Shown: piece after piece, positions 1 through 8,129 of the stretch
Layout: every line of letters starts with the position of its first letter
How positions within the stretch are numbered: the stretch's first letter is position 1
Source of the DNA: Dyella lutea
GTDB taxonomy: Bacteria; Pseudomonadota; Gammaproteobacteria; Xanthomonadales; Rhodanobacteraceae
Assembly (NCBI RefSeq): GCF_024158035.1
Contig: NZ_JAMZEK010000001.1
Span: 1,096,001 to 1,160,000 of the forward strand
Direction of reading: 5' to 3'
Length of the DNA: 64,000 bases
Translations under genes and position numbers: made by a program
Notes under the pieces: generated by a model
What the model was told of the DNA's origin: nothing
Databases searched by the model: none
The model's input: only the letters and a program-made list of their open reading frames with translations

Positions 1-50
1 CCGCGCTCCGCCTCTGGCACGATCCGGGGACTTTCCGGGGCGAGACCACC

Positions 51-1559
51 ATGACCGACACGTCCACCGCCGCGCCGAACGCGGCGCCCGACTTCCCGCA
101 GCTGCTCGGCCACCCGCGCCCGCTGTGGATGCTGTTCATGACCGAGTTCTGGGAGCGCTTTGCGTATTACAGCGTCAGCTGGGCGCTGGTGCTCTACATC
201 GTCGCGCAGTTCTTCCACGGCGATCCGGCCGGGCAGGCCTGGGCGGCCGGCATCTATGGCGCCTACACCGCGCTGATCTACGCCGCGTCCATCTTCGGCG
301 GCTTCCTGGCCGATCGGGTGATCGGCTACCAGCGCTCGATCCTGCTGGGCGCGGGAGTGATGGCCGCCGGACTGTTCACCCTGCTGGTACCGAGCAAGCC
401 GCTGATGATGCTGGGACTGGCGCTGGTGATCGCGGGCGACGGCCTGTTCAAGCCGAACATCTCCACCATGGTGGGGCAGCTCTACGGGCGCGACGATCCA
501 CGGCGCGACCGCGGTTTCACCCTGTTCTACATGGGCATCAATGCCGGCGCCTTCGTGGCGCCACTCCTCACCGGCTGGATGGCCGGCCATTTCACCGACT
601 CGCCGATGCAGCAGAACTACCGCGTGGTGTTCGGTGCGGCAGGCGTGGGCATGCTGCTGAGCATGCTTTGGTTCTGGTTCGGGCGGCGCAGCCTGAAGGG
701 CGTGGGCCGGCCGCTGGCGGGCATGGAGGGGCGCGGCCGCGTGCTGTGGGTGCTGGTCGGTACGGTGCTGGCGGTGCCGCTGATCTACGCCATGCTCGCC
801 TATGTCGGTGCCGACGGCCTGCAGTGGTTGCTCGGCCTGCTGTTCGTGGGTGTGGCGGCCGCGTTGATCGTCGAGGCGCTGCGGCACGATCGCGTGCAAC
901 TGCACCGGGTGATCGCAATGCTGATCGTGTTCGTCTTCAGCGTGCTGTTCTGGACCTTCTACTTCCAGTTCGGGACCTCGCTCAACTTCCTGGCCGAGAA
1001 CTGGGTGGACCGGCAGATGTTCGGCGGCTGGACCTTCCCGGTCGGCTGGTTCCAGTCGGTCACGCCGCTGGCGATCCTGGTGTTCGCCCCGCTGGTGACG
1101 CTGGTGTGGAGCGCGCTAGGGCGCCGCAACGCGGAGCCGTCGATCCCGCGCAAGTTCGGCTTCGGCCTGATCTTCAACGGGCTGGGCTTCGTGGTGCTGG
1201 TGTATGCACTGAAGGATCTGCTCGGCCCGACCGGGCTGATCCCGTTCTGGCCGCTGGTGCTGTGCTACGTGATGCAGACGCTGGGCGAGCTGTGTCTGTC
1301 GCCGATCGGCCTGTCGATGGTGACCAAGCTGGCGCCGCCACGCTTGGTCGGCCTGGCGATGGGCGGCTGGTTCCTGTCGCTGGCGGCGGGCGGCGATTTC
1401 TCCGGGCTCGTGGCAGGCTCGATCAGCGGCGAGCACGGCATGACGGTGGCCTCGGCGCTGTCCGGTTTCAGCTTCTGCTTCTGGGCGCTGGTCGGCTCCG
1501 GCGTGCTGCTGCTGGCGATCTCACCGCTGATCAACCGGCTGATGCACGGGGTGAAATGA
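51..1559 (+). CDS. POT/PTR2-family proton-dependent oligopeptide transporter (copy A)
   Basis: This is an inner-membrane major-facilitator protein of 502 residues that should import di- and tripeptides with protons. The N-terminal ExxER motif of the family is visible at E32, E35 and R36. A PTR2 signature follows (FTLFYMGIN near residue 157), and hydrophobic helices run the whole length. The size is normal for the family. The start at 51 has a GGCGAG-like ribosome site a few bases upstream. A second copy, colinear over the full length and also starting MTDT, lies just downstream at 1838. Most differences are conservative, so this looks like a tandem duplication. The exact peptide specificity cannot be read from the sequence. 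Confidence 0.93.
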   Translation: MTDTSTAAPNAAPDFPQLLGHPRPLWMLFMTEFWERFAYYSVSWALVLYIVAQFFHGDPAGQAWAAGIYGAYTALIYAASIFGGFLADRVIGYQRSILLGAGVMAAGLFTLLVPSKPLMMLGLALVIAGDGLFKPNISTMVGQLYGRDDPRRDRGFTLFYMGINAGAFVAPLLTGWMAGHFTDSPMQQNYRVVFGAAGVGMLLSMLWFWFGRRSLKGVGRPLAGMEGRGRVLWVLVGTVLAVPLIYAMLAYVGADGLQWLLGLLFVGVAAALIVEALRHDRVQLHRVIAMLIVFVFSVLFWTFYFQFGTSLNFLAENWVDRQMFGGWTFPVGWFQSVTPLAILVFAPLVTLVWSALGRRNAEPSIPRKFGFGLIFNGLGFVVLVYALKDLLGPTGLIPFWPLVLCYVMQTLGELCLSPIGLSMVTKLAPPRLVGLAMGGWFLSLAAGGDFSGLVAGSISGEHGMTVASALSGFSFCFWALVGSGVLLLAISPLINRLMHGVK

Positions 1560-1573
1560 GTGGAGCTTGGGGT

Positions 1574-1757
1574 GAGTGAAGAGGAGTGAGAAGCGAGAGA
1601 AAGGCAGGCGCCGTGGCTTTGCTTCTCACCCCCTGGGCTTCACCGCTCTCCACTTGACTCTGCAGCCGCGCATGGCGGTCCGGGCGAGTGATGATGCCCG
1701 GGCGAGGTGGGACACCGACGCTGTTGCCCCTCTCTCAATCCTCACTTCTCTTCACTC
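1574..1757. repeat. Intergenic element bounded by inverted GA/CT-rich repeats (copy A)
   Basis: The 278-base gap between the two POT genes holds no convincing gene. At 1574-1605 there is a purine-rich tract (GAGTGAAGAGGAGTGAG...). A pyrimidine-rich tract at 1729-1757 is close to its reverse complement. The two arms could pair into a long stem around about 120 bases. The same arrangement recurs after the second transporter at 3342-3535. A 73-codon open frame (1576-1797) across the element is not believable as a gene. Confidence 0.6.
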
Positions 1758-1837
1758 GTTTCTCGCCCGTAATGCATTCCCGGCCCCAACCGGCTAGGGT
1801 TCGCAAAATATTGCGAATCCACCGAGGGGACGTCCGC

Positions 1838-3343
1838 ATGACCGACACCGCCGAACCCGCGCCGAACGCGCCGGACTATCCACAGACCCTGGGTCACCCC
1901 CGCCCGCTGTGGATGCTGTTCATGACCGAGTTCTGGGAGCGCTTCGCCTTCTACGGCATGCGCTGGGCGCTGGCGCTGTACATCGTGGCGCAGTTCTTCG
2001 ATGGCGATCCGTCCGGTCAGGCCTATGCCAGCCGCACCTACGGCGCCTACTTGGCGCTGGTTTATGCGGCGGCGGTGTTCGGCGGCTACGTGGCGGACAA
2101 GGTGATCGGTTACCAGCGCTCGATCCTGCTCGGCGCGGTGGTGATGGCCGGCGGCCTGTTCCTGATCATGTGGCCGGACCAGCGGGTGTTCCTGTTCGGT
2201 CTGGCCACGGTGATCGTCGGCAACGGCCTGTTCAAGCCGAACATCTCCTCGATGGTCGGTCAGCTCTACGGCCAGGGCGACCCGCGCCGCGATCGCGGCT
2301 TCACGCTGTTCTACATGGGCATCAACGGCGGCGCGCTGGTCGCGCCGCTGGTCACCGGCTGGCTGGCCGCCTATTTCAGCGACACGCCGATGCAGCAGAA
2401 CTACAAGGCGGTGTTCCTCGCCGCGGGCCTGGGCATGCTGGTGAGCCTGGCATGGTTCGAATGGGGACGCGGCGAGCTCAAGGGCGTGGGCCAGCCGACG
2501 CCGGAGCAGGCCTCGCCGGTCCGCGTGGTCTGGGTGGCGGTCGGCTGCGTGCTGGCGATACCGCTGGTCTACCTGCTGATGGCCAAGGCCGGCGCCATCG
2601 CGCTGCAGTGGTTGCTCAGCGCGATGTTCCTGGCGCTGGCGGTGATGCTGTTCGTCGAGGGCCTGCGCGAAGGCGCGGTGCAGCGCGACCGGGTGATCGC
2701 GATGCTGATCATCTTCGCCTTCAACGTGTTGTTCTGGATGTTCTACGAACAGGCCGGCAGCTCGTTCAACTTCCTTGCGCAGAACCTGGTGGACCGGACG
2801 ATGTTCGGCGGCTGGATGTTCCCGGTCGGCTGGTTCCAGTCGGTCGCGCCGCTGGCGATCGTGCTGCTGGCGCCGTTTGTGTCGCTGGCCTGGGGCTGGC
2901 TGGACCGGCGCAAGGCGGAGCCGTCGATCCCGCGCAAGTTCGGCCTCGGCCTGCTGTTCAACGCGCTGGCCTTCGTGGTGCTGATGTTCGCGCTGTCACG
3001 GCTGGTCGGCGGCAGCGGCCACATCCCGTTCTGGCCGCTGGTGCTGGTCTACGTGCTGCAGGTGGTCGGCGAGCTGTGCCTGTCGCCGATCGGGCTGTCG
3101 ATGGTGACCAAGCTGGCGCCGGTGCGCATGGTCGGCTTCGCGATGGGCGGCTGGTTCCTCTCCACTGGCATCGGCAACAACCTGTCCGGAATCTTCGCCG
3201 GCCATGTCAGCGGCGAGAGCGGCATGACCGTGGCCTCGGCGCTGTCCGGCTTCACTTTCAGCTTCTGGCTGCTGGTAGTGCCGGGAGCCCTGCTGTTCCT
3301 CGCCGCGCCGTTGGTCGCGAGGTTGATGCATGGGGTGAAGTAG
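1838..3343 (+). CDS. POT/PTR2-family proton-dependent oligopeptide transporter (copy B)
   Basis: This is a paralogue of the gene at 51-1559, with 501 residues when read from the ATG at 1838. That start is preferred over the upstream in-frame start at 1688 because it has a GAGGGGA ribosome site and gives the same MTDT N-terminus as copy A. The ExxER proton-coupling motif (E31, E34, R35) and the FYMGIN signature are intact. It is an inner-membrane symporter for small peptides by family. Both copies keep the conserved N-terminal and signature residues, so both are probably functional. The 3' end runs straight into the second GA-rich repeat element. Confidence 0.93.
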   Translation: MTDTAEPAPNAPDYPQTLGHPRPLWMLFMTEFWERFAFYGMRWALALYIVAQFFDGDPSGQAYASRTYGAYLALVYAAAVFGGYVADKVIGYQRSILLGAVVMAGGLFLIMWPDQRVFLFGLATVIVGNGLFKPNISSMVGQLYGQGDPRRDRGFTLFYMGINGGALVAPLVTGWLAAYFSDTPMQQNYKAVFLAAGLGMLVSLAWFEWGRGELKGVGQPTPEQASPVRVVWVAVGCVLAIPLVYLLMAKAGAIALQWLLSAMFLALAVMLFVEGLREGAVQRDRVIAMLIIFAFNVLFWMFYEQAGSSFNFLAQNLVDRTMFGGWMFPVGWFQSVAPLAIVLLAPFVSLAWGWLDRRKAEPSIPRKFGLGLLFNALAFVVLMFALSRLVGGSGHIPFWPLVLVYVLQVVGELCLSPIGLSMVTKLAPVRMVGFAMGGWFLSTGIGNNLSGIFAGHVSGESGMTVASALSGFTFSFWLLVVPGALLFLAAPLVARLMHGVK

Positions 3344-3535
3344 AGAAGTGAGAGACGAGGAGTGAGAAGTGAGAGAGGAGCCAGAGCGTCGGCCGCCGTC
3401 TACGCTCTGCCTATGTCGCTCACCGGCGCGTGTCGCACGAGTTCAGAACCGGGTGCGGAATCAGGAATGTGAGAGGAGTGGCCGGTTCCGGCGCCGGCTT
3501 TTCTCTCACTTCTCACTCCTCTCCACTCACTCCCC
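3342..3535. repeat. Intergenic element bounded by inverted GA/CT-rich repeats (copy B)
   Basis: A GA-rich arm at about 3342-3380 and a CT-rich arm at about 3499-3535 are near reverse complements (core GAGGAGTGAGAAGTGAGAG). They enclose about 120 bases without a gene. The right arm's reverse complement matches the left arm of copy A at most positions, so this is one repeat family in two places. The element separates the transporter from the convergent MarR gene and could act as a bidirectional hairpin. Confidence 0.6.
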
Positions 3536-3538
3536 GCT

Positions 3539-4003
3539 CTAGCGCTCCTGCAGCCTGTCGAGGATGCGCATCAACCAGGTGCGCTCCTCGGCGTTGAGCT
3601 TGTCCAGCAGCGCCTGCTCGCGGGCGCGGGCCATCGGCGCGACCACGTCGTGGATCGCCCAGCCCTCTTCGGTGAGGTCGAGCACCGAGCGGCGCTTGTC
3701 GTTGTCCGCCATGTGCCGGCTGACCCGGCCGGCTTCCACCAGGCGCGCCAGCGCGCGGCTCACCGCCACCTTGTCCATCGCCGTGCGGTCGGCGACTTCA
3801 CGCGCCGACAGTCCCTCGAACCGGGCCAGCACCGCCATCACGCGCCACTCGGTCATGCTGAGGTCGTAGCGCTGCTGGTAGTCGTCGGCGATGCCCTGGC
3901 TGACCGTGTTGGACAGGATCGACAGGCGATAGGGCAGGAAGTGCTCAAGCTCCAACGGGGCGTGCTTGATGCCGGGCGGGGTGGCTTTGCGAGGGGTGGA
4001 CAC
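3539..4003 (-). CDS. MarR-family transcriptional regulator, probable regulator of hppD-hmgA-fahA
   Basis: This is a winged-helix DNA-binding protein of 154 residues. The core MTEWRVMAVLARFEGLSAREVADR followed by the DKVAVSRALARLVEAG recognition-helix region and the DKRRS wing is typical of MarR. I chose the GTG at 4003 because an AGGAG ribosome site (4014-4018) stands ten bases upstream. The longer reading begins with TTG at 4033 and would overlap a palindrome that looks like an operator. The gene is divergent from hppD, an arrangement in which MarR proteins usually control both promoters, so it probably responds to homogentisate or a related aromatic acid. The ligand is inferred from context only. 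Confidence 0.85.
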   Translation of the reverse strand: MSTPRKATPPGIKHAPLELEHFLPYRLSILSNTVSQGIADDYQQRYDLSMTEWRVMAVLARFEGLSAREVADRTAMDKVAVSRALARLVEAGRVSRHMADNDKRRSVLDLTEEGWAIHDVVAPMARAREQALLDKLNAEERTWLMRILDRLQER

Positions 4004-4026
4004 TGCGGCGACGCTCCTTGCAGTTG

Positions 4027-4040
4027 GTTTCAAATGTAAC
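4027..4040. promoter_or_regulatory. Candidate MarR operator in the divergent marR-hppD region
   Basis: The sequence GTTTCAAATGTAAC reads GTT-N-CA-NN-TG-N-AAC, a dyad in which every non-N position is symmetric. It lies just upstream of the regulator's ribosome site, in the 130-base gap between the divergent regulator and hppD. MarR proteins typically bind short AT-rich palindromes in this position. The assignment is inference from symmetry and location. Confidence 0.5.
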
Positions 4041-4133
4041 TATAAAGAAGGGCTCATGCGGACTTTCGCACCGGCAGCGCATGCTGCAAAGCCGCATCCG
4101 TGACATTAGCGCAGCTGACGTAAGGAGAGCGCC

Positions 4134-5246
4134 ATGAACGCCCAGCCCCAGACCGCCGCCCAGCCCAATCTCGGCATGCAGGTGACCACGTTCGAGAACC
4201 CGATGGGTATCGACGGCTTCGAGTTCGTCGAGTTCGCCGCGCCGGCCGACCAGGCCGCCGCGATGCACGACCTGTTCCGCCGCATGGGCTTCAGCGCCGT
4301 GCTGCGTCACAAGCGCCGCGCGATCACGGTGTACCGCCAGAACGGCGTGAACTTCCTGCTCAACGAGGAACCGGACTCGTTCGCCGCCGACTTTGCCGCC
4401 CAGCACGGTCCGAGCGCCTGCGGTTTCGCGATCCGTTTCAGGAAGTCGGCGGCGGACGTGCTCGACACCGTGCTCGGCAACGGCGGCGAGGCGGTGGGGC
4501 ACAAGGCCGATACCCGCGCGGTCGATGCGCCGGTGGTCAAGGGCATCGGCGACTGCATGCTCTACCTGGTGGACCGCTACGGCGAGGCCGGCAGCATCTA
4601 CGACGGCGACTACGAGCCAGTGCCCGGCGCCGAGCCGAACCTGAAGGGCTTCGGGCTCACCTTCATCGACCACCTCACCCACAACCTCTACTTCGGCAAC
4701 ATGCAGAAGTGGTCGGACTACTACGAGCGGCTGTTCAACTTCCGCGAGATCCGCTACTTCGACATCAAGGGCGCCAAGACCGGCCTGGTGTCCAAGGCGA
4801 TGACCGCGCCGGACGGCATCGTGCGCATCCCGCTCAACGAGTCGAACGATCCGAAGAGCCAGATCAACGAGTACCTCGACGCCTATCACGGCGAGGGCAT
4901 CCAGCACATCGCCTGCTTCACCGACGACATCTACGCCACGGTCGAGGCGATGCATGCGCAGGGGGTGGAGTTCCTCGATACGCCCGACACCTACTTCGAC
5001 GTGATTGACATGCGTATCCCCAACCACGGCGAAGACGTGCCGCGCCTGCGCGCGAACAAGATCCTGATCGACGCCGACCCGGAGACCAAGCAGCGCAAGC
5101 TGCTGCAGATCTTCACCCAGAACTGCATCGGCCCGATCTTCTTCGAGATCATCCAGCGCAAGGGCAACGAAGGCTTCGGCGAAGGCAATTTCCAGGCGCT
5201 GTTCGAGTCGATCGAGCGCGACCAGATGAAGCGCGGCGTGCTCTGA
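4134..5246 (+). CDS. hppD: 4-hydroxyphenylpyruvate dioxygenase
   Basis: The enzyme converts 4-hydroxyphenylpyruvate and oxygen to homogentisate and CO2, the second step of tyrosine catabolism, in the cytoplasm. The 370-residue protein has two vicinal-oxygen-chelate halves. The 2-His-1-Glu iron site is visible as H180 (FIDHLTHN), H258 (GIQHIA) and E338 (FFEIIQR). The C-terminal GFGEGNFQALF segment, which closes the active site in this family, is present. A strong AAGGAGAG ribosome site precedes the ATG. It is the first gene of the catabolic run hppD-(DUF559)-hmgA-fahA and is divergent from the MarR gene. Confidence 0.97.
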   Translation: MNAQPQTAAQPNLGMQVTTFENPMGIDGFEFVEFAAPADQAAAMHDLFRRMGFSAVLRHKRRAITVYRQNGVNFLLNEEPDSFAADFAAQHGPSACGFAIRFRKSAADVLDTVLGNGGEAVGHKADTRAVDAPVVKGIGDCMLYLVDRYGEAGSIYDGDYEPVPGAEPNLKGFGLTFIDHLTHNLYFGNMQKWSDYYERLFNFREIRYFDIKGAKTGLVSKAMTAPDGIVRIPLNESNDPKSQINEYLDAYHGEGIQHIACFTDDIYATVEAMHAQGVEFLDTPDTYFDVIDMRIPNHGEDVPRLRANKILIDADPETKQRKLLQIFTQNCIGPIFFEIIQRKGNEGFGEGNFQALFESIERDQMKRGVL

Positions 5247-5263
5247 CGGGAGGTTGAGTTTTT

Positions 5264-5299
5264 CCCCTCTCCCGCCGGGAGAGGGGCAGGGGTGAGGGT
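5264..5299 (+). repeat. Left 36-bp inverted repeat of the DUF559 cassette (REP-like)
   Basis: A short palindrome (CCCCTCTCCCGCCGGGAGAGG...) is followed by a GCAGGGGTGAGGGT tail. Its reverse complement recurs at 5663-5698 with two differences in 36 positions. The GAGGG at the end of this copy stands seven bases before the ATG of the DUF559 gene and probably serves as its ribosome binding site. Confidence 0.8.
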
Positions 5300-5305
5300 A
5301 CGCGG

Positions 5306-5719
5306 ATGAGAAAGCGCACCAACCCGCCGCTACCTACTCGATCCCTCCAGCATGCCCGAGACTTGAGGCAAGTCTCGACGGATTTGGAAAGGAGGCTCTG
5401 GTTTCACCTGCGCGCCGGACGGCTGCGTGGCCTGAAGTTCCGCCGTCAGCACCCGGTGCCACCATACATTGTTGATTTCTGCTGCGTGGCGGCCAAGCTG
5501 GTGATCGAACTGGACGGCTCGCAACATGGACCGGAGGCTGATCGCATCCGGACCCGATTCCTTGAGCGCAGTGGCTACCGGGTGCTGCGCTTTTGGGACA
5601 ATGAAGTGCTTAAGGATCTGGACGCGGTGCTTGAGGTGATCGGCGCCACCGCGAGCCAGCGAACCCTCACCCCAACCCCTCTCCCGGCGGGAGAGGGGCT
5701 TACGAGCGAAGAGCGATGA
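5306..5719 (+). CDS. DUF559 endonuclease-domain protein in an inverted-repeat cassette
   Basis: This 137-residue protein belongs to the DUF559 group of small PD-(D/E)XK (Vsr-like) nuclease-fold proteins. The core is [14 protein letters not shown], then [11 protein letters not shown], then the YRVLRFW-NE motif. D57, E69, D70 and H74 are the candidate catalytic residues. No substrate is known for the family. The last residues ([12 protein letters not shown], 120-131) are encoded by the right-hand repeat, and the ribosome site comes from the left-hand repeat. The stop overlaps the hmgA start by four bases (ATGA at 5716-5719), so translation of hmgA is probably coupled to it. It has no evident role in tyrosine catabolism and looks like an insertion into that operon. 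Confidence 0.82.
   Translation: MRKRTNPPLPTRSLQHARDLRQVSTDLERRLWFHLRAGRLRGLKFRRQHPVPPYIVDFCCVAAKLVIELDGSQHGPEADRIRTRFLERSGYRVLRFWDNEVLKDLDAVLEVIGATASQRTLTPTPLPAGEGLTSEER
5663..5698 (-). repeat. Right 36-bp inverted repeat of the DUF559 cassette (REP-like)
   Basis: This is the inverted partner of 5264-5299, with two mismatches over 36 bases. It lies inside the 3' end of the DUF559 frame and encodes its Leu-Thr-Pro-Thr-Pro-Leu-Pro tail. Together the pair bounds the nuclease gene like the terminal inverted repeats of a small mobile element. No target-site duplication was recognised. Confidence 0.8.
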
Positions 5720-7023
5720 GCACGAGGCAATCGAGCCACTACCAATCCGGCTTCGGCAACGAGTTCGCCAGCGAGGCGCTGGCCGGCGTGCTGCCTATCG
5801 GGCAGAACTCGCCGCAGCGCGTGGCGCACGGTCTCTACGCCGAGCAGCTCTCCGGCACCGCATTCACCGCGCCGCGGCGCGAGAACCGGCGCAGCTGGTT
5901 GTACCGCATCCGCCCGGCGGCGATGCACAAGCCGTTCGCCCCGCTGGAGCACGCCAGCTTCCACAACCGCTTCGACGAGGCACCGGCGACGCCGAACCAG
6001 CTGCGCTGGGACCCGTGGCCGCTGCCGAGCGCGCCGACCGACTTCCTCGACGGGCTGGTCACCATCGCCGGCAACGGCGGTGCAGCCGAGCAGGGCGGCA
6101 TCGGCGTACACGTCTACGCCGCCAACCGCTCGATGGAAGGGCGGTATTTCTACGACGCCGACGGCGAGCTGCTGATCGTGCCGCAGCTGGGCCGGCTGCG
6201 CCTGCTCACCGAGCTGGGCGTGCTCGACGTGGCGCCGCTGGAGATCGCAGTGATCCCTCGCGGCATCCGCTTCCGTGTCGAGCTGCTCGACGCCGAGGCG
6301 CGCGGCTACGTGGCCGAAAACTTCGGCGCGCTGCTGCGCCTGCCGGACCTGGGGCCGATCGGCGCCAACTCGATGGCGCTGCCGCGCGACTTCCTGGTGC
6401 CCCACGCGGCCTGGGAAGACGTCGAGGGCGATTTCAGGCTGGTCGCCAAGTTCCAGGGTGCGCTGTGGCAGGCCGACATCGGCCACTCGCCGCTGGACGT
6501 GGTCGCCTGGCACGGCAACTACGCGCCCTACAAGTACGACCTGACCCGCTTCAACACCGTCGGCTCGATCAGCGTCGACCATCCGGACCCGTCGATCTTC
6601 ACCGTGCTGACCTCGCCCAGCGACACCCCCGGCACGGCCAACCTCGACTTCGTGATCTTCCCGCCGCGCTGGCTGGTGGCCGAACACACCTTCCGCCCGC
6701 CGTACTTCCACCGCAACGTGGCGAGCGAGTTCATGGGCCTGATCGAGGGTGCCTACGACGCCAAGGCTGGCGGCTTCGCCCCCGGTGGCATGAGCCTGCA
6801 CAACTGCATGAGCGGCCACGGCCCCGACGCGGCCAGCTTCGAGAAGGCGACCGCCGCGGACCTGAGCCAGCCGGAGCACCTGACCGGTACCATGGCCTTC
6901 ATGTTCGAGACGCGGAAGGTGTTCCGTCCCAGCGCGCAGGCGCTGTCCGCGCCGCAACTGCAGGACGACTACTACACGTGCTGGCAGGGCATCGCGAAGC
7001 ACTTCGACCCGACGAAGCCCTGA
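5716..7023 (+). CDS. hmgA: Homogentisate 1,2-dioxygenase
   Basis: The enzyme opens the ring of homogentisate to give maleylacetoacetate, using non-haem iron in the cytoplasm. The 435-residue length is usual. The iron site is recognisable as H332 and E338 ([14 protein letters not shown]) and H368 (MSGHGPD). The N-terminal [13 protein letters not shown] block is characteristic. The ATG overlaps the stop of the DUF559 gene and is followed 28 bases later by fahA, so it sits mid-operon. The product needs maleylacetoacetate isomerase, whose gene lies about 17 kb away at 24308. Confidence 0.97.
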   Translation: MSTRQSSHYQSGFGNEFASEALAGVLPIGQNSPQRVAHGLYAEQLSGTAFTAPRRENRRSWLYRIRPAAMHKPFAPLEHASFHNRFDEAPATPNQLRWDPWPLPSAPTDFLDGLVTIAGNGGAAEQGGIGVHVYAANRSMEGRYFYDADGELLIVPQLGRLRLLTELGVLDVAPLEIAVIPRGIRFRVELLDAEARGYVAENFGALLRLPDLGPIGANSMALPRDFLVPHAAWEDVEGDFRLVAKFQGALWQADIGHSPLDVVAWHGNYAPYKYDLTRFNTVGSISVDHPDPSIFTVLTSPSDTPGTANLDFVIFPPRWLVAEHTFRPPYFHRNVASEFMGLIEGAYDAKAGGFAPGGMSLHNCMSGHGPDAASFEKATAADLSQPEHLTGTMAFMFETRKVFRPSAQALSAPQLQDDYYTCWQGIAKHFDPTKP

Positions 7024-7051
7024 CCGCATCCGTTCCAGGAGTATTGATTCG

Positions 7052-8038
7052 ATGAAGCTTGGCAGTCTCAAGGAAGGCGGCCGCGACGGCACGCTGATCG
7101 TCGTTAGCCGCGACCTGACCCACGCCGCCCGCGCCACCGGCATCGCGCCGACCCTGCAGGCCGCGCTGGACGACTGGCACAACGCCGCACCGCGCCTCAA
7201 CGCGCTGTACGACGAGGTGAATGCCGGTACCGCCGAAGGCCGCTTCGCGCTGGACCTCAATGCGCTGGCCGCGCCGCTGCCGCGCGCGTACGAGTTCGTC
7301 GACGGCTCGGCGTACCTGCCGCACGTGGAGCGCGTGCGCAGGGCGCGCGGCGCCGAGGTGCCGGCCAGCTTCTACACCGATCCGCTGATGTACCAGGCGA
7401 CCAGCGCCATGTTCCTGGGCCCGCGCGATCCGGTGGTAGTGCCCAGCGAGGACTACGGCATCGACCTGGAGGCCGAGGTGCTGGTGGTGACTGACGACGT
7501 GCCAATGGCGGTGACGCCGGAGCAGGCCGCGGAGCACATCCAGCTGGTCGGCCTGGTCAACGATGTCAGCCTGCGCGGCCTGATCCCGGCCGAACTGGCC
7601 AAGGGCTTCGGCTTCCTGCAGTCCAAGCCGCGCTCGGCGCTGTCGCCGGTGCTGGTGACGCCGGACGAGCTCGGCGACGCCTGGCAGGACAGCAAGCTGC
7701 ATCTGCCCATGCGTACCTGGATCAACGGTCAGTGGTTCGGCGAGGCCGAGTGCGGGGTGGACATGCAGTTCAACTTCGCCCAGCTGGTGGCGCACGCGGC
7801 CAAGACCCGCCCGCTGACTGCCGGCACCCTGGTCGGTTCGGGCACCATTGCCAACCAGGACACGGCCAAGGGCGCTTCCTGCCTGGCCGAGCAGCGCACC
7901 GTGGAAACCCTGCGCGACGGCCAGCCGTCCACGCCGTTCCTGAAGTACGAAGACACCGTACGCATCGAGATCACCGATGCGGCCGGCCAGTCGATCTTCG
8001 GCGCCATCGAGCAGGTCATCGCGCCGCTCAAGCGCTGA
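7052..8038 (+). CDS. fahA: Fumarylacetoacetate hydrolase
   Basis: The 328-residue protein belongs to the FAH superfamily and should split fumarylacetoacetate into fumarate and acetoacetate, the last step of tyrosine breakdown. Metal-binding acidic residues typical of the fold are visible (DLEAEVLVV near residues 137-145, LVNDVSLR near 170). The GSGTIANQD motif and an N-terminal AYEFVDGSAYLPHVERVRRARG substrate-side block also fit. An AGGAG ribosome site lies ten bases before the ATG. The position behind hmgA supports the specific function over other FAH-family hydrolases. Confidence 0.94.
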   Translation: MKLGSLKEGGRDGTLIVVSRDLTHAARATGIAPTLQAALDDWHNAAPRLNALYDEVNAGTAEGRFALDLNALAAPLPRAYEFVDGSAYLPHVERVRRARGAEVPASFYTDPLMYQATSAMFLGPRDPVVVPSEDYGIDLEAEVLVVTDDVPMAVTPEQAAEHIQLVGLVNDVSLRGLIPAELAKGFGFLQSKPRSALSPVLVTPDELGDAWQDSKLHLPMRTWINGQWFGEAECGVDMQFNFAQLVAHAAKTRPLTAGTLVGSGTIANQDTAKGASCLAEQRTVETLRDGQPSTPFLKYEDTVRIEITDAAGQSIFGAIEQVIAPLKR

Positions 8039-8046
8039 AGTTCGCG

Positions 8047-8071
8047 CCGCGCTGCCCATGGGGCGGCGCGG
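8047..8071 (+). terminator. GC-rich hairpin after fahA
   Basis: An 11-bp stem (one G-T pair) with a three-base ATG loop begins eight bases after the fahA stop. There is no T-run, so it is at best a weak or Rho-assisted terminator, or a transcript-stabilising hairpin for the catabolic operon. Confidence 0.4.
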
Positions 8072-8117
8072 TATATCCATAGGCGAAGTGGTTATCACCC
8101 GTACGGACGGCGCTGGC

Positions 8118-8123
8118 TAGAAT
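8118..8123 (+). promoter_or_regulatory. Candidate -10 box (TAGAAT) of cysD-cysNC
   Basis: TAGAAT ends six bases before the first ATG of cysD, which has no recognisable ribosome site. Transcription from this box would begin at or next to the start codon, giving a leaderless mRNA. No convincing -35 box is seen at 16-18 bases, so the call is tentative. Confidence 0.35.
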
Positions 8124-8129
8124 GGTCGG

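Noticed and set aside
1576-1797. A 73-codon frame across the GA-rich element
   Set aside because: It is made mostly of the repeat arms and has no ribosome site.
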